NCBI GenBank assembly: GCA_021799635.1
Contig: JAJZAB010000001.1
Span: 1-64,000, forward strand
From: Microcaldota archaeon
Lineage (GTDB): Archaea > Micrarchaeota > Micrarchaeia > Micrarchaeales > Micrarchaeaceae
DNA: 64,000 bases
Direction: 5' to 3'
The notes below the pieces were generated by a model that saw nothing but the letters and a program-made list of their open reading frames with translations, did not search any database and was not told the origin of the DNA. The position numbers and the translations under genes were made by a program. This document shows, one piece after another, positions 32,630-41,547 of this stretch (the first letter of the stretch is position 1; each line of letters opens with the position of its first letter).

Positions 32630-33919
32630 ATGCTAAGGACCCACTATGTGGATGAAATAGGAGCTGATATGGACGGCATGAAGGTAACCATTGGAGGGTG
32701 GGCCCACGAGATCAGGGAGACCTCGAAGATAACCTTCCTGATACTGAGGGACAGCACCGGGTTGGCACAGGTGATAGGAAAGGCTGGAGAGGCTAAGCCA
32801 GAAGTAATAAAAAAGATGTCAGTGCCAAAGGAGAGCGTGCTGCTAGTCCGTGGCACAATAAAGGCCAACAAAGAATCCATGGGTGGATTTGAGATAGTAC
32901 CAGAGGAGATAGAGAATCTAAATCCGCTAAGCGCAAGGATACCTTTTGAGGTAACCGGCAAGGTCCCTGCAGAAATAGATGTAAGGCTTAACTACAGGTA
33001 TATAGACCTCAGAAGGCCACAGGCTAGGGCTGTGTTCAGCATAGAATCGACCATACTAAACACCTTTACGCAATACCTATCCGGCAAGGGGTTTACGCAG
33101 ATAAGGACGCCGTGCATCATATCCGAGGCAAGCGAGGGTGGCGCCGAAGTGTTTGAGATAAAGTACTTCGACAGAAAGGCCTTCCTGGCGCAGTCCCCGC
33201 AGCTCTACAAGCAGCTCTCAGTGATAGGCGGGCTGGATAGGGTCATGATGGTGGTGCCAGTAATGCGCGCGGAGAAGTCAAATACCGCATACCACCTTAC
33301 TGAGTGCACGCAGATGGATATAGAAATGGCTTTCGCGGATGCGGACGATGTCATAGAGATACTGGAAGGTACTGTGCTGTACACGATAAAAAGCGTGATG
33401 GAGGAGAACGCCGATGATCTGAAGAGCCTGGGGGTCAAGCTTGAGCTGCCGCAGATCAGGCGAGTGACCTACACCGAAGCCGTGGACAGGCTGGCAAAGC
33501 ACGGCCACAAGATAGAGCACGGCGATGACTTCTCCAAGCAGCACGAAGGTGCTCTGCAGGAGCTGTATGGAGATGCGGTAGTTGTAAAAGATTTTCCTGC
33601 TAAGGCAAGGGCATTCTACTCCATGCCGAAGGAGGGAAACGAAGAGCTGACAAACAGCTTTGATTTTATATACAAAGGATTTGAGATATGCAGCGGCGCG
33701 CAGAGAATACATGACCCTGAGATGCTGATCAAATCCCTGAAAAAGAAGGGGATAGACCATAAGGGGTTTGATTTTTACATAAACGCTTTCAGGTGCGGGG
33801 CGCCTCCCCATGCTGGGTGGAGCATAGGCCTCGAACGATTCGGGATGTGTATATGCGGCTTGAGCAACATAAGAGAGGCCTCTCTTTTCCCAAGGGATCC
33901 GAAGAGAATAAACCCGTAG
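32630..33919 (+). CDS. aspS: Aspartyl-tRNA synthetase, archaeal type
   Basis: Class IIb synthetase, 429 residues. The N-terminal OB fold (TIGGWAHEIRETSKITFLILRD) binds the anticodon. Motif 2 is VMRAEKSNTAYHLTECTQMDIEM, motif 3 is SIGLERFGMCICGL. MRAEKSNTAYHLTE and IRRVTYTEAVDRL fit archaeal AspRS rather than AsnRS. The flipping loop and small size are typical. ATG 32630 has GTG five bases upstream. tRNA-Asp(GTC) is at 51238. Confidence 0.94.
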   Translation: MLRTHYVDEIGADMDGMKVTIGGWAHEIRETSKITFLILRDSTGLAQVIGKAGEAKPEVIKKMSVPKESVLLVRGTIKANKESMGGFEIVPEEIENLNPLSARIPFEVTGKVPAEIDVRLNYRYIDLRRPQARAVFSIESTILNTFTQYLSGKGFTQIRTPCIISEASEGGAEVFEIKYFDRKAFLAQSPQLYKQLSVIGGLDRVMMVVPVMRAEKSNTAYHLTECTQMDIEMAFADADDVIEILEGTVLYTIKSVMEENADDLKSLGVKLELPQIRRVTYTEAVDRLAKHGHKIEHGDDFSKQHEGALQELYGDAVVVKDFPAKARAFYSMPKEGNEELTNSFDFIYKGFEICSGAQRIHDPEMLIKSLKKKGIDHKGFDFYINAFRCGAPPHAGWSIGLERFGMCICGLSNIREASLFPRDPKRINP

Positions 33920-33959
33920 GCTTACGGATTGGAACATGCAAGAAGCAACTAGCGTTCAG

Positions 33960-35198
33960 CTAGACTAGGGTTCCATAGCCGGTCAGCCTCCATCTTTTCG
34001 CTATGTTCCTGAGTACCGCCATCTTTATGTTTTTCTCAGCGCATATCGGAGAACCCAGCATTATGTCTATCCTGTCCCTCTTTGCCTTCCTTACGTGGCC
34101 GATGACTGTAGCGGTGCCGACGCCGAGAATTAGCGATTCGTTTTCCTGTATCGACTGGTTCGGCACGTCGCTCCTCTCTATCCTGCTGTACTTTATGCTG
34201 ATTGAAGTTGAGCTCTCTGGCAGCTTGCCAACGTGCCCAACCAGATTGCCTGCGATGTTGTCCGCCTTTGTAAACGCAGGGTCTATTTCAGTAGACAGAC
34301 CGATCAGGCCTCCGGGGTGGGCGCTGTCTATTGTTTCAGTGCCGTTGCTTATGCCGGTTATGACTGTTATGATGGGCTTATAGGCGCCCTTTTCGGAATC
34401 CTTGCCGCCCATCTTTGTGCCTGGCCGTATCTCTATTTCATCTCCGGTCCTGAACACGCCTTTCTTTATCGCCCCTCCTATTACCCCTCCGTTAAGCTTT
34501 GTCACATCGCTTCCAGGCTTGTTTACATCGAAAGACCGCACTACATACATGATTGGGTCTGAGTTCAAATCCCTTTCAGGCTTTGGCATCTCGGCTATCC
34601 GCTGCAGCAGTATGTCTATATTAACCCCTTGGTTGGTCATGACAGGCACAACCGGCGCATTTTCTATAACGCTCCCCTTGACAAAGCTCTTTATCTGGTG
34701 GTAGTGCTTTATGGCAGCTTCCCGGCCAACAATGTCTACCTTGCTCTGCACGATTATGGTGTTCTTTACGCCAAGCAGGTTTATTATCATGAGGTGCTCC
34801 TTGGTCTGTTGCATAGGGCAAGGCTCGTTTGCGGCTATCACGAATAGTATGGCATCTATAACGCTTGCACCAGCTATGGCTGTGGCCATCAGGGTCTCGT
34901 GGCCCGGTGCATCAAGCATAGATATCCTGAAAAGCGGCTTGGCCTCAGACCCGTCCTTCCTGCACGTCGGCTCTGTGGTGTAAGCTGCTGCGCCCTCACA
35001 CTTCTCGCATTTTCTTATAACGGCGTCGGCGTAGCCGAGCTTTATCGTCATGTTCCTCTTGAGGCTTTCGCTGTGCCTGTCAGTCCATATGTGCGTTATC
35101 GCCCTTGTGATTGATGTTTTACCATGGTCTATGTGACCCAGGGTGCCTATGTTCATAACACTCTGCTTTAGTTCATCCAATTCCAGTTCACCGCTCAA
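33960..35198 (-). CDS. Translation initiation factor aIF2 gamma subunit
   Basis: The GTPase brings initiator Met-tRNA to the small ribosomal subunit. G1 NIGTLGHIDHGKTS, switch region NMTIKLGYAD, zinc knuckle KCEKCEG ... EPTC, G3 LDAPGHETLMATAIAGA, then EF-Tu-like domains II and III ending WRLTGYGTLV. The G4 box reads VQSKVD instead of the usual NKID, with Asn replaced by Ser. TTG 35198 overlaps the S6e stop by four bases (TTGA), indicating coupled translation. The aIF2 alpha and beta genes are not in the window. Confidence 0.95.
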   Translation of the reverse strand: MSGELELDELKQSVMNIGTLGHIDHGKTSITRAITHIWTDRHSESLKRNMTIKLGYADAVIRKCEKCEGAAAYTTEPTCRKDGSEAKPLFRISMLDAPGHETLMATAIAGASVIDAILFVIAANEPCPMQQTKEHLMIINLLGVKNTIIVQSKVDIVGREAAIKHYHQIKSFVKGSVIENAPVVPVMTNQGVNIDILLQRIAEMPKPERDLNSDPIMYVVRSFDVNKPGSDVTKLNGGVIGGAIKKGVFRTGDEIEIRPGTKMGGKDSEKGAYKPIITVITGISNGTETIDSAHPGGLIGLSTEIDPAFTKADNIAGNLVGHVGKLPESSTSISIKYSRIERSDVPNQSIQENESLILGVGTATVIGHVRKAKRDRIDIMLGSPICAEKNIKMAVLRNIAKRWRLTGYGTLV

Positions 35199-35623
35199 GC
35201 AGGCTTTGCCTTGGCCGGCTTCTCTGAAGCCTCGGCGCCACCCTCCTTCTTCTTCTCACTCTTCGGGAAGAGCGCATCCAAATCCGCAGTTCCATGGTCA
35301 GTGATTACCGCATTCAATAGCTCTATGTCCTGACTAACAGTGTTGCCCCTCACCGTCCTCCTTTCGAATACTCCCTTGGTCCTGCCTGAACTGCTGAGCA
35401 GCCTGAGCACATTTGTCTTTATGGTGCCCTGTATGCTTCTCTCCATAGGGAAACCGCTCCTGTCGCTGCCTCCGGTTATCTTGAGCTTGCAACCAGGCAT
35501 GCCTATCAGGTTGCCATCAATTGCATCGCCTATCTTATAGTTTAGGAAAAGCGCAGACCTGTCCTTATCCAACTCTATCTGCTTGCTCCTTCCGCTCTTC
35601 GGATCTGAATATACTATCTTCAA
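35195..35623 (-). CDS. rps6e: Ribosomal protein S6e
   Basis: The 142-residue small-subunit protein reads MKIVYSDPKSGRSKQIELD, then LIGMPGCKLKITGGSDRSGFPM, ending in an Ala/Lys/Glu-rich tail. The KITGGSDRSGFPM block is the S6e signature. The start is TTG with GGTG six bases before it. It is the first gene of an S6e-aIF2 gamma pair, a gene order common in archaea. Confidence 0.95.
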   Translation of the reverse strand: MKIVYSDPKSGRSKQIELDKDRSALFLNYKIGDAIDGNLIGMPGCKLKITGGSDRSGFPMERSIQGTIKTNVLRLLSSSGRTKGVFERRTVRGNTVSQDIELLNAVITDHGTADLDALFPKSEKKKEGGAEASEKPAKAKPA

Positions 35624-35847
35624 TTAAATCACCTATTAGAATAACGGCAAAACAGCGCTAACTGATAAAAATGCCCTGCAAACGCAGCCTTATCTAATCA
35701 ATATATTAGCGTGTGCAAATAATAAAAATACATATGATTGAGCTGGAATCCTGTGCATCAATGCTAGAGCAGCCGCTACCATATCAAGCACATCCTAAAA
35801 AACAGAATAGAATAAGCCTGCCACAAGGAAAACAGTGCAGTCCTATT

Positions 35848-36015
35848 TCACTTCCTTAGAATGCCAAGCATGCGGTCCCTTATGCTCTCCCATGGATGAT
35901 AGTCATAGCTGGCATCAGATTTCTCTTTCTCTGCTGCTGGCCTGGCTGCAGTGTTTTTGCTGGTATAATTGCCGTCAACCCTGCCCACATGTTCGTTTTT
36001 GCTTTTTTCAGTCAT
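35848..36015 (-). CDS. Small hypothetical protein, 55 aa
   Basis: The ORF begins MTEKSKNEHVGRVDGNY, has a disordered Ala/Lys/Glu-rich middle, and ends DYHPWESIRDRMLGILRK, a well-formed amphipathic helix. GTG lies seven bases before the ATG. The contrast of disordered body and aromatic/basic C-terminal helix is seen in short interaction peptides. No family is recognised. The next gene upstream on the strand is the 71-residue protein at 36081. Confidence 0.55.
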   Translation of the reverse strand: MTEKSKNEHVGRVDGNYTSKNTAARPAAEKEKSDASYDYHPWESIRDRMLGILRK

Positions 36016-36080
36016 GCTGTAGCACTATACAAAAGCAGCCATTTCGCATGGCAGCTGGCACTGGATTTAATCAAGTAGCT

Positions 36081-36296
36081 TCAGGCCTTAATTTCGCACT
36101 GCTGCCTTAGAAGCGAATAATAATTCCTGTACTCAGGGTACTTGCTCAAATCAACTACATTAACTGAGGTTTTAGACCTTTCCGGATTTTCCTTCATTAC
36201 CTGCCTGTATACGGCTTCTGGGTCATCGACCTTCTTGAATACTGGGCCCACAAATGTGCTGGCCGGTACATCCTTTACTTTCTGTGTGTTTCTCAT
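36081..36296 (-). CDS. Small hypothetical protein, 71 aa
   Basis: This soluble 71-residue protein begins MRNTQKVKDVPASTFVGPVF and contains DLSKYPEYRNYYSLLRQQCE near the end. It has no membrane or zinc motif. The start has GGTG exactly five nucleotides upstream, the best ribosome site in this area, so the gene is likely real. No family is recognised. It may be co-transcribed with the 55-residue ORF 65 bp downstream. Confidence 0.6.
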   Translation of the reverse strand: MRNTQKVKDVPASTFVGPVFKKVDDPEAVYRQVMKENPERSKTSVNVVDLSKYPEYRNYYSLLRQQCEIKA

Positions 36297-36402
36297 ATTA
36301 ACACCATGTATAATATATTGGGTCTTTTAAGATATTTATATCTTCCTGTTCCTGGACTTTGTCCAATAATTTAAGGGGCATGCGGAGCCAATTTGTAGGA
36401 AA

Positions 36403-36504
36403 TGGACTCTGCGGGAATTGAACCCGCAACCTTCCGCTTTTTTGATGGAACTTTTTCTAAAAGTTCCTTGCAAAGCGGACGCTCTACCGTTGAGCCAAGA
36501 GCCC
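36403..36504 (-). tRNA. tRNA-Ala(TGC) with a 30-nt intron
   Basis: On the minus strand the acceptor GGGCTCT/AGAGTCC (one G-T pair), D-arm GCTC/GAGC, anticodon stem TCCGC/GCGGA and T-arm GCGGG TTCAATT CCCGC are complete, with discriminator A. The loop starts TTTGCA, giving TGC. Thirty extra nucleotides after position 37 contain a GGAACTTTT/AAAAGTTCC hairpin, consistent with a canonical-position archaeal intron. Confidence 0.93.
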
Positions 36505-36550
36505 TAAGGAATAGAAACGCATGTCACATTTTAATTTGTTTGCATATTTG

Positions 36551-36922
36551 CTATCTTTTCCTTTTGCGCGCCGCTTTGGTTGATGAATTGCCCTTTTTCT
36601 TTTTGACGTGCATGCTTACCTTTATCTTTGTCTTCCCACGTGTTTTCCTGATTTTCACGCTTTTCTTCTTTTTTATCTCGTCTCCGGCGCTGTATTTTGT
36701 TAACCTCTCTATTATCTCTATGTCCTTATCTGACCCCTTCCCTATGTTAAGGTTGTCCATCATGTTCTCTATTGTGGTATCGCTGACTATCTCCGAATCT
36801 TTTGCAGAGTTTGACAGAAGCGCGTTTTCTATGTCTCCTTTCTTAAGGACGCTGTTTATCGACTTTAACATCTTTATCCTTTCCAGCTCCTTGCTGTATT
36901 TGTTTGACATTCTTTTTGGCAT
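36551..36922 (-). CDS. Lys-rich hypothetical protein, 123 aa
   Basis: The protein has an N-terminal helical half (SKELERIKMLKSINSVLKKGDIENALL) and a strongly basic C-terminal tail (KKKKSVKIRKTRGKTK, KKKKGNSSTKAARKRKR). This charge pattern suggests binding to nucleic acid or ribosomes. No family is recognised. A TATA-like stretch at about 36983-36993 (minus strand) is a likely promoter. A 36-bp piece of this gene is duplicated, with two changes, at about 37062-37097. Confidence 0.65.
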   Translation of the reverse strand: MPKRMSNKYSKELERIKMLKSINSVLKKGDIENALLSNSAKDSEIVSDTTIENMMDNLNIGKGSDKDIEIIERLTKYSAGDEIKKKKSVKIRKTRGKTKIKVSMHVKKKKGNSSTKAARKRKR

Positions 36923-37119
36923 AATATCATTCTCGTTTATCCAAATTCTGGTTTGAAACTGTGGGTGAATATATCACTTCTGAATCTATTTATAACTTTT
37001 GCGCGCAGCGTAATACACAAATAAACCATTGGCTGCACTGCTGTAGGGCTCCAGGACCATCTCCAAATCTTTTGCGGAGTTTGACAGAAGCGAGCAATGC
37101 TGGATTGCTACACCCTTTT

Positions 37120-38430
37120 TCATACATCGTATTCATTCTTCAATCCTGGGACGGTTGCCTTGTATCTTGCTGATAGATAAGACTGAAAATCCCTGGACTT
37201 GCTTATTTCGCCGTGGACTATGAAGACATTCTCCAGGTCCTTCACCCTGCCTGCAAGCATTTCTAGCTGCGGCCTGTCAGCATGGGCTGAAAGGTGATAG
37301 GTCTCTACATCGAGCTCAACCTTTAGTTCGGAGCCATTTAGCAGCACTTTCCTAGCCCCCTCCTGCAGCTCCCTCCCCATCGTGCCGATTGCCTGATATC
37401 CGACTAGCAGAAGCTTGTTGGAAGACCCTTTGGACAGCTTTGACAGGTAGAACATGACAGGCCCGCCGGTCATCATTCCGCTGGTAGTCACTATTATGCT
37501 GCTCTCATCCTCGCTCACTATCTTGCTCCTCATGCTCTTTTTGTCCACCGGGATGAAGTTCTTGCTTTTGAACGGATCGTAGTCGCTCATCAGTATCTTG
37601 CTCTGCAGCTCCTTCCTGCAGTATATGACGTTGTGCCTGTATATCCTAAGGGCTTTGTTTATCATGCCGTCAACGTACACCGGCACCTTTGGCACTACTC
37701 CGGAGTTTATGTAGTCGTCCAGCAGGAACAGGACCTCCTGCGCCCTTCCGACGGCGAAGCTTGGTATTATGACCTTCCCGCCAAGCTGTATGGTATCCTT
37801 TATGCTTTTCAGCATGCCACCGACTACGTTTTTTTCATTAGGGAAAACATCCTGCTTTGCCCCGTAGGTGCTCTCTGTTATCAGGGTCTGTGCCTTTAGG
37901 CTCTTGATGTCTGCGCCGTCAAGCAGCCTTGACTTTGCAAGGTTTATATCACCGGTATATACGATGCTCTCCCTGCCATCGCTTACTTCTATTAGAGCAC
38001 TCCCGAGTATGTGCCCGGCTGGTATAAATCGTATGTTTAGGTCCCTGAATCTTATGTCTTTTCTGTAATCGACTATTGTGGCGTGCTTTGAAAGCTCCTC
38101 CATCCCCTTTTTCGTTACCGTCTTTGGGTTGGATATCCTTAGATAGTCGCTTAATAGGACGTTTGTGAGTTCCAACGTAGGCTTGGTTGCGTATACTTTG
38201 CCTTTGTATCCGGAACTGAATATGTGCGGCAGGTAGCCTACGTGGTCGAGATGCGCGTGCGATATGAATATTCCATCAACAGCCCTTATCTGGTCATTGC
38301 TTATCAACGGATGCTCCTCAACCTCACCGAGCTTCACTCCGCTATCAAGTAGTATATTGGTATCTTTTGTTGATACCATTATGCAACTGCGGCCTACCTC
38401 ACCTGCTCCTCCAAAAAACGTGATTTTCAT
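37120..38430 (-). CDS. Beta-CASP metallo-beta-lactamase RNase (aCPSF2/RNase J-like)
   Basis: The 436-residue protein starts MKITFFGGAGEVGRSCI. The metallo-beta-lactamase HxHxDH motif is SHAHLDHVGYLP, with later ligands AGHILGSA and YTGDIN. The beta-CASP part carries IIPSFAVGRAQEVL, SGMMTGGPV and the C-terminal YHLSAHADRP motif. No KH domains are present, so this is the short aCPSF2-like class that processes or degrades RNA. The protein at 52573 is a paralog. ATG 38430 has GTG six bases before it. It follows the coiled-coil gene by 21 bp on the same strand. Confidence 0.92.
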   Translation of the reverse strand: MKITFFGGAGEVGRSCIMVSTKDTNILLDSGVKLGEVEEHPLISNDQIRAVDGIFISHAHLDHVGYLPHIFSSGYKGKVYATKPTLELTNVLLSDYLRISNPKTVTKKGMEELSKHATIVDYRKDIRFRDLNIRFIPAGHILGSALIEVSDGRESIVYTGDINLAKSRLLDGADIKSLKAQTLITESTYGAKQDVFPNEKNVVGGMLKSIKDTIQLGGKVIIPSFAVGRAQEVLFLLDDYINSGVVPKVPVYVDGMINKALRIYRHNVIYCRKELQSKILMSDYDPFKSKNFIPVDKKSMRSKIVSEDESSIIVTTSGMMTGGPVMFYLSKLSKGSSNKLLLVGYQAIGTMGRELQEGARKVLLNGSELKVELDVETYHLSAHADRPQLEMLAGRVKDLENVFIVHGEISKSRDFQSYLSARYKATVPGLKNEYDV

Positions 38431-38451
38431 TTTAAACACTTTATTCTAATT

Positions 38452-39084
38452 TTATTTTGATGCTTCATCTGAATTCTTGCTTTGCTCTGGCTGCTGTTTG
38501 CTTTCCTTTTTCTTTATCACTACTATGTCCTCCAGGTTTATGTCCTGCTGGACCTTGGGTTGCGGCTTTGGCTTGGTAGCCTGCTTGGGCTTGTATCTGG
38601 ATACGCCCAGTATCTTCCTGACATTCGAATATAGGGCGTCGAGCTTGTAGTCTACCTCGGTTATCGCCTTCGCATTCTCCGCCAAGGCCGCATTGTAGCC
38701 TACTATATCTCCGCTTATGAGGCTGCTTTTCCTTTCCAGTCTCGTGAGTTTCATCGCTGCATCAATCTTTGAACTTATCTCATTTATTTTCATAACTGTC
38801 ATCTTCTCCTGCTGGAGATTCATCGATTCTGTGGAAATCTTGAACTCTAGCGATCTCTGCATCCTCTTCAGTTTACCTATATTATCATGCCTTGGTTTCT
38901 TTTTCTCTATTTCTATGAGCTTTGATATCGCTTCCTGTTCTGTAGTCTTGTAGTACAGCTTGTGCTGGAGCTCCTTCATTTTGATTATGTATCCGAGCCG
39001 CTGCTTCTTGAGCTTGTCTAACTCCTGGCTTATCTCCTGCACTTTGGGGTCTACCGATTCTTTTATGAGGCTATTTATGCTCAC
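38452..39084 (-). CDS. Coiled-coil protein, unknown function
   Basis: The protein has about 210 residues with two long helices (about 15-65 and 70-115) rich in K/E/Q heptads, followed by a Lys/Pro/Gln tail (KQATKPKPQPKVQQD). It is likely a structural or scaffolding protein. GTG 39084 lacks a good ribosome site. The same frame is open back to the stop of the upstream glycosyltransferase, and a CTG at 39189 lies five bases after a GGCG, so the N-terminus may be up to 35 residues longer. No family is recognised. Confidence 0.65.
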   Translation of the reverse strand: MSINSLIKESVDPKVQEISQELDKLKKQRLGYIIKMKELQHKLYYKTTEQEAISKLIEIEKKKPRHDNIGKLKRMQRSLEFKISTESMNLQQEKMTVMKINEISSKIDAAMKLTRLERKSSLISGDIVGYNAALAENAKAITEVDYKLDALYSNVRKILGVSRYKPKQATKPKPQPKVQQDINLEDIVVIKKKESKQQPEQSKNSDEASK

Positions 39085-39189
39085 CGTGTTTCCGGTCCCG
39101 TTATTCCTGGATTTCTGAGGAGCAGGTTGGCTTAAATTTTTATCCTTGCTTTCGAGATTATTTGTGTTATCGCTTTGTTCCGTGGTCAG

Positions 39190-40407
39190 CTAATCGCCTT
39201 GGCTTTTGCTCTTTGATATCTTATGATCTAAATATCGTTCAGGATTTGAATCATGAATCAGCTCCCTGTAAACATCCAATAGCATGTCGGTTGTTTTTTT
39301 CACAGAGTACTTTTTGGCAGTTTCTACTGTTTCTTTATATGAATCTATGTTATTTATAACCCTTTCTATCATTTTGGCACATGATTTACTATCACCGGGC
39401 TTGAACTTCTCCCCATTCCTGCCGTTCTTTACGATCTCCTTTATCGCAAGCGCATCGGCGCCGACTACTGGTTTGCCCAGCGCCATTGCTTCGAGCAGCA
39501 CGACTCCCTGGGTTTCGAAGGTAGACGCGGTGCAGAACACGTCTGAAGCCGCGTAATACTTCGGCAGCATGCTGGATTCTACAAATCCGGTAAAGTGCGT
39601 GCTCTCTCCAAGCCCGTATCTAGCAGCCATGCTGGTGTAGTGATTAAGCGACGGACCGCTCCCGACAAAAACAAATTTTATGTTTCTGCCCTGCAGCCTC
39701 TTTGCCGCCCTCAGTATTACGTCTATCCTCTTCTCTTTGCTCATCCTGCCAAGGTACATCACTATCTTGCCGTCTTTGCCATTCAGTAGCTTTTCCCTGA
39801 GCTTTTCCCCGCTTACGGACGGGTTGAACTTCTTCAGATCCACGCTGTTGGGCACCACGACCGTATTTTCTATTCCGTGCTTACTCAGTACGCCCATAGT
39901 AACGTGGCTCGGTGCTATTACCCTGTTGCACTTGGTGTAAAAAAATCTTGCGTACGGCCACGAATACTTTATCATCATTTTTTTCCCGAATTCATTGTTG
40001 GTTCCGTATTCGTCCAGCACCTTCTTGTCTGTGAAGAAGGTGTGGAACGTGCCGACTATCGGTATGCGGTTGATTTTAGCCAAAAGCAGCGCGGAGAGCC
40101 CCATCATAAATGGGGTGTGGGAGTGTATTATGTCAGGCTTTATCTCATTCAGTTTAACTGAGCTGAGGAATGGGAATATGGCCAGCCGGTACTGTGGATA
40201 TTTCTTGAATTTGACCCCAGGGACAGCAAATACGTTTTTTTCTATTTCTACTATCGGCCTGGCGCTCCTGTCCCCGCTTGTAAATATGTATATCTCGTGG
40301 CCCCTTCTGGTAAGCTCCTCCCTGGAGTTTATTATAGATGTTACAACGCCGTCGACTGCTGGTAGATAGGTATCGGTATAGAATGCTATCTTTAGTTTTT
40401 CCGCCAT
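39190..40407 (-). CDS. Glycosyltransferase family 4 (lipid-glycan type)
   Basis: The 405-residue GT-B protein begins LKIAFYTDTYLPAVDGVVTS, typical of PimB/GT4 enzymes that act on lipid acceptors. IIHSHTPFMMGLSALLLAK and VPNSVDLKKF follow. The donor half has MYLGRMSKEKRIDVILRA, FVFVGSGP and the E-x7-E segment FETQGVVLLEAMALGKPVVG. It probably adds a hexose to a phospholipid or dolichol-type carrier. It is the first of three same-strand genes with the coiled-coil and beta-CASP genes, though a functional link is not obvious. Confidence 0.92.
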   Translation of the reverse strand: MAEKLKIAFYTDTYLPAVDGVVTSIINSREELTRRGHEIYIFTSGDRSARPIVEIEKNVFAVPGVKFKKYPQYRLAIFPFLSSVKLNEIKPDIIHSHTPFMMGLSALLLAKINRIPIVGTFHTFFTDKKVLDEYGTNNEFGKKMMIKYSWPYARFFYTKCNRVIAPSHVTMGVLSKHGIENTVVVPNSVDLKKFNPSVSGEKLREKLLNGKDGKIVMYLGRMSKEKRIDVILRAAKRLQGRNIKFVFVGSGPSLNHYTSMAARYGLGESTHFTGFVESSMLPKYYAASDVFCTASTFETQGVVLLEAMALGKPVVGADALAIKEIVKNGRNGEKFKPGDSKSCAKMIERVINNIDSYKETVETAKKYSVKKTTDMLLDVYRELIHDSNPERYLDHKISKSKSQGD

Positions 40408-40467
40408 GCCAGATTACCTATCAATTTGATGAATTTTATGAATTTGATTTATTTGATGATGCTGCTA

Positions 40468-40869
40468 CTATGCCACTATGGGCTCTCCTCCCGCATCCCT
40501 TATCTTTTTCATTGCGGTCTTTGAAAACCCGGTAGCTTTTACAGTAATCGGCCTTGTAATGATGCCGTTGCTTAGCACCTTGCAGTTCTTCAGGACTATT
40601 GTCGGCTTCTCTTCTGGCAGGTTCTTGGCCATCTGCTCTATCTGCCGCAGGCTGACGCAGTCCACCTTTTTGCTTTTCCACGGGGTGAAGCCGTGCTTCC
40701 TCATCAGCTCCCTCTCCTTTGTCACCATCCTTGTAAACTTGTGCTTCCTTGCGCCGGCCCTGCCTACCCCTCCCCTGTCTCCAGCCCCCCTGGCATTCTT
40801 TATGTTGCCTACTCCCCACCTTCTTGAACCGAGATACTTCCTTGCCCTCTTTTGTTTTCTTACCACCAA
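40468..40869 (-). CDS. rpl15: Ribosomal protein L15 (uL15)
   Basis: The 133-residue large-subunit protein has the Gly/Arg-rich N-terminus KYLGSRRWGVGNIKNARGAG, and C-terminal ITVKATGFSKTAMKKI. Glycine-rich loops and basic charge match archaeal/eukaryal L15 (L27a). The start is TTG 40869 with GGTG six bases upstream. It follows L30 directly, preserving the end of the spc-type operon order L30-L15. Confidence 0.94.
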   Translation of the reverse strand: MVVRKQKRARKYLGSRRWGVGNIKNARGAGDRGGVGRAGARKHKFTRMVTKERELMRKHGFTPWKSKKVDCVSLRQIEQMAKNLPEEKPTIVLKNCKVLSNGIITRPITVKATGFSKTAMKKIRDAGGEPIVA

Positions 40870-41295
40870 TTACTTCACCATCCTTTGTATCAGTTTGTTT
40901 ATATCCTGGCCCATGTATCCCAGCGAACCGCCCTGGTTTACGCTCCTTTTCGTGCTTTTGTATCCGTGCCTTGGAGGATGCAGCCTGAACGGGAGCTTCT
41001 TCTTTAATTCCTCTGCATCATACTTTCCAGAGAGCAGGTCCTCAACGTTCATATCGACCTTGCCGTTCTCGACCAGTTTCTTTAGCGTATCCTTGTCCAC
41101 CTCTCCGTATGCTACGTAGTTGCTGCATGCCTTTATCATGCCGTAGTTCGAGTCGTTAGCCTTTATTACCGTGCAGTTGTTTACCCTCTTAAGCCTGAGC
41201 CTGTCAAGAGTTTCATTTATATCCCGCCTCACGTTCACTCTGCCTCTGATCCTGACTATTGCTACTAGCCTGCCCTGTATAGGATTATTCTTCAT
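40870..41295 (-). CDS. rpl30: Ribosomal protein L30 (uL30), archaeal long form
   Basis: The 141-residue protein begins MKNNPIQGRLVAIVRIRGRVNVRRDINETLDRLRL, the L30 fold with the archaeal C-terminal extension ending FRLHPPRHGYKSTKRSVNQGGSLGYMG. The HPPRHG...GGSLGYMG part is typical of archaeal L30. ATG 41295 has GTG five bases upstream; a longer frame to 41331 is unlikely. It is translationally coupled to L15, whose TTG follows the stop immediately. Confidence 0.94.
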   Translation of the reverse strand: MKNNPIQGRLVAIVRIRGRVNVRRDINETLDRLRLKRVNNCTVIKANDSNYGMIKACSNYVAYGEVDKDTLKKLVENGKVDMNVEDLLSGKYDAEELKKKLPFRLHPPRHGYKSTKRSVNQGGSLGYMGQDINKLIQRMVK

Positions 41296-41547
41296 AAAAA
41301 CACGCAAATGCTTGAATATGTTGCCGTGCACTCTGTGATATCTGCATCTATATTAGCCAAGGTAAATATTTTAAATCATCGCATATTATCAGATAATTGG
41401 CGCCCGCATCGGTATTGCGTAAAGTAACGCCGGCTCTTGCGGATGCTGCTAATTGATTAGCTGATGTTCCGCTAATACTTATTGTACAATATATTTTTAA
41501 ATATTCCATTTCAAGTTAGTGATTGCGACCTGAAGCTTTGTGATCCG

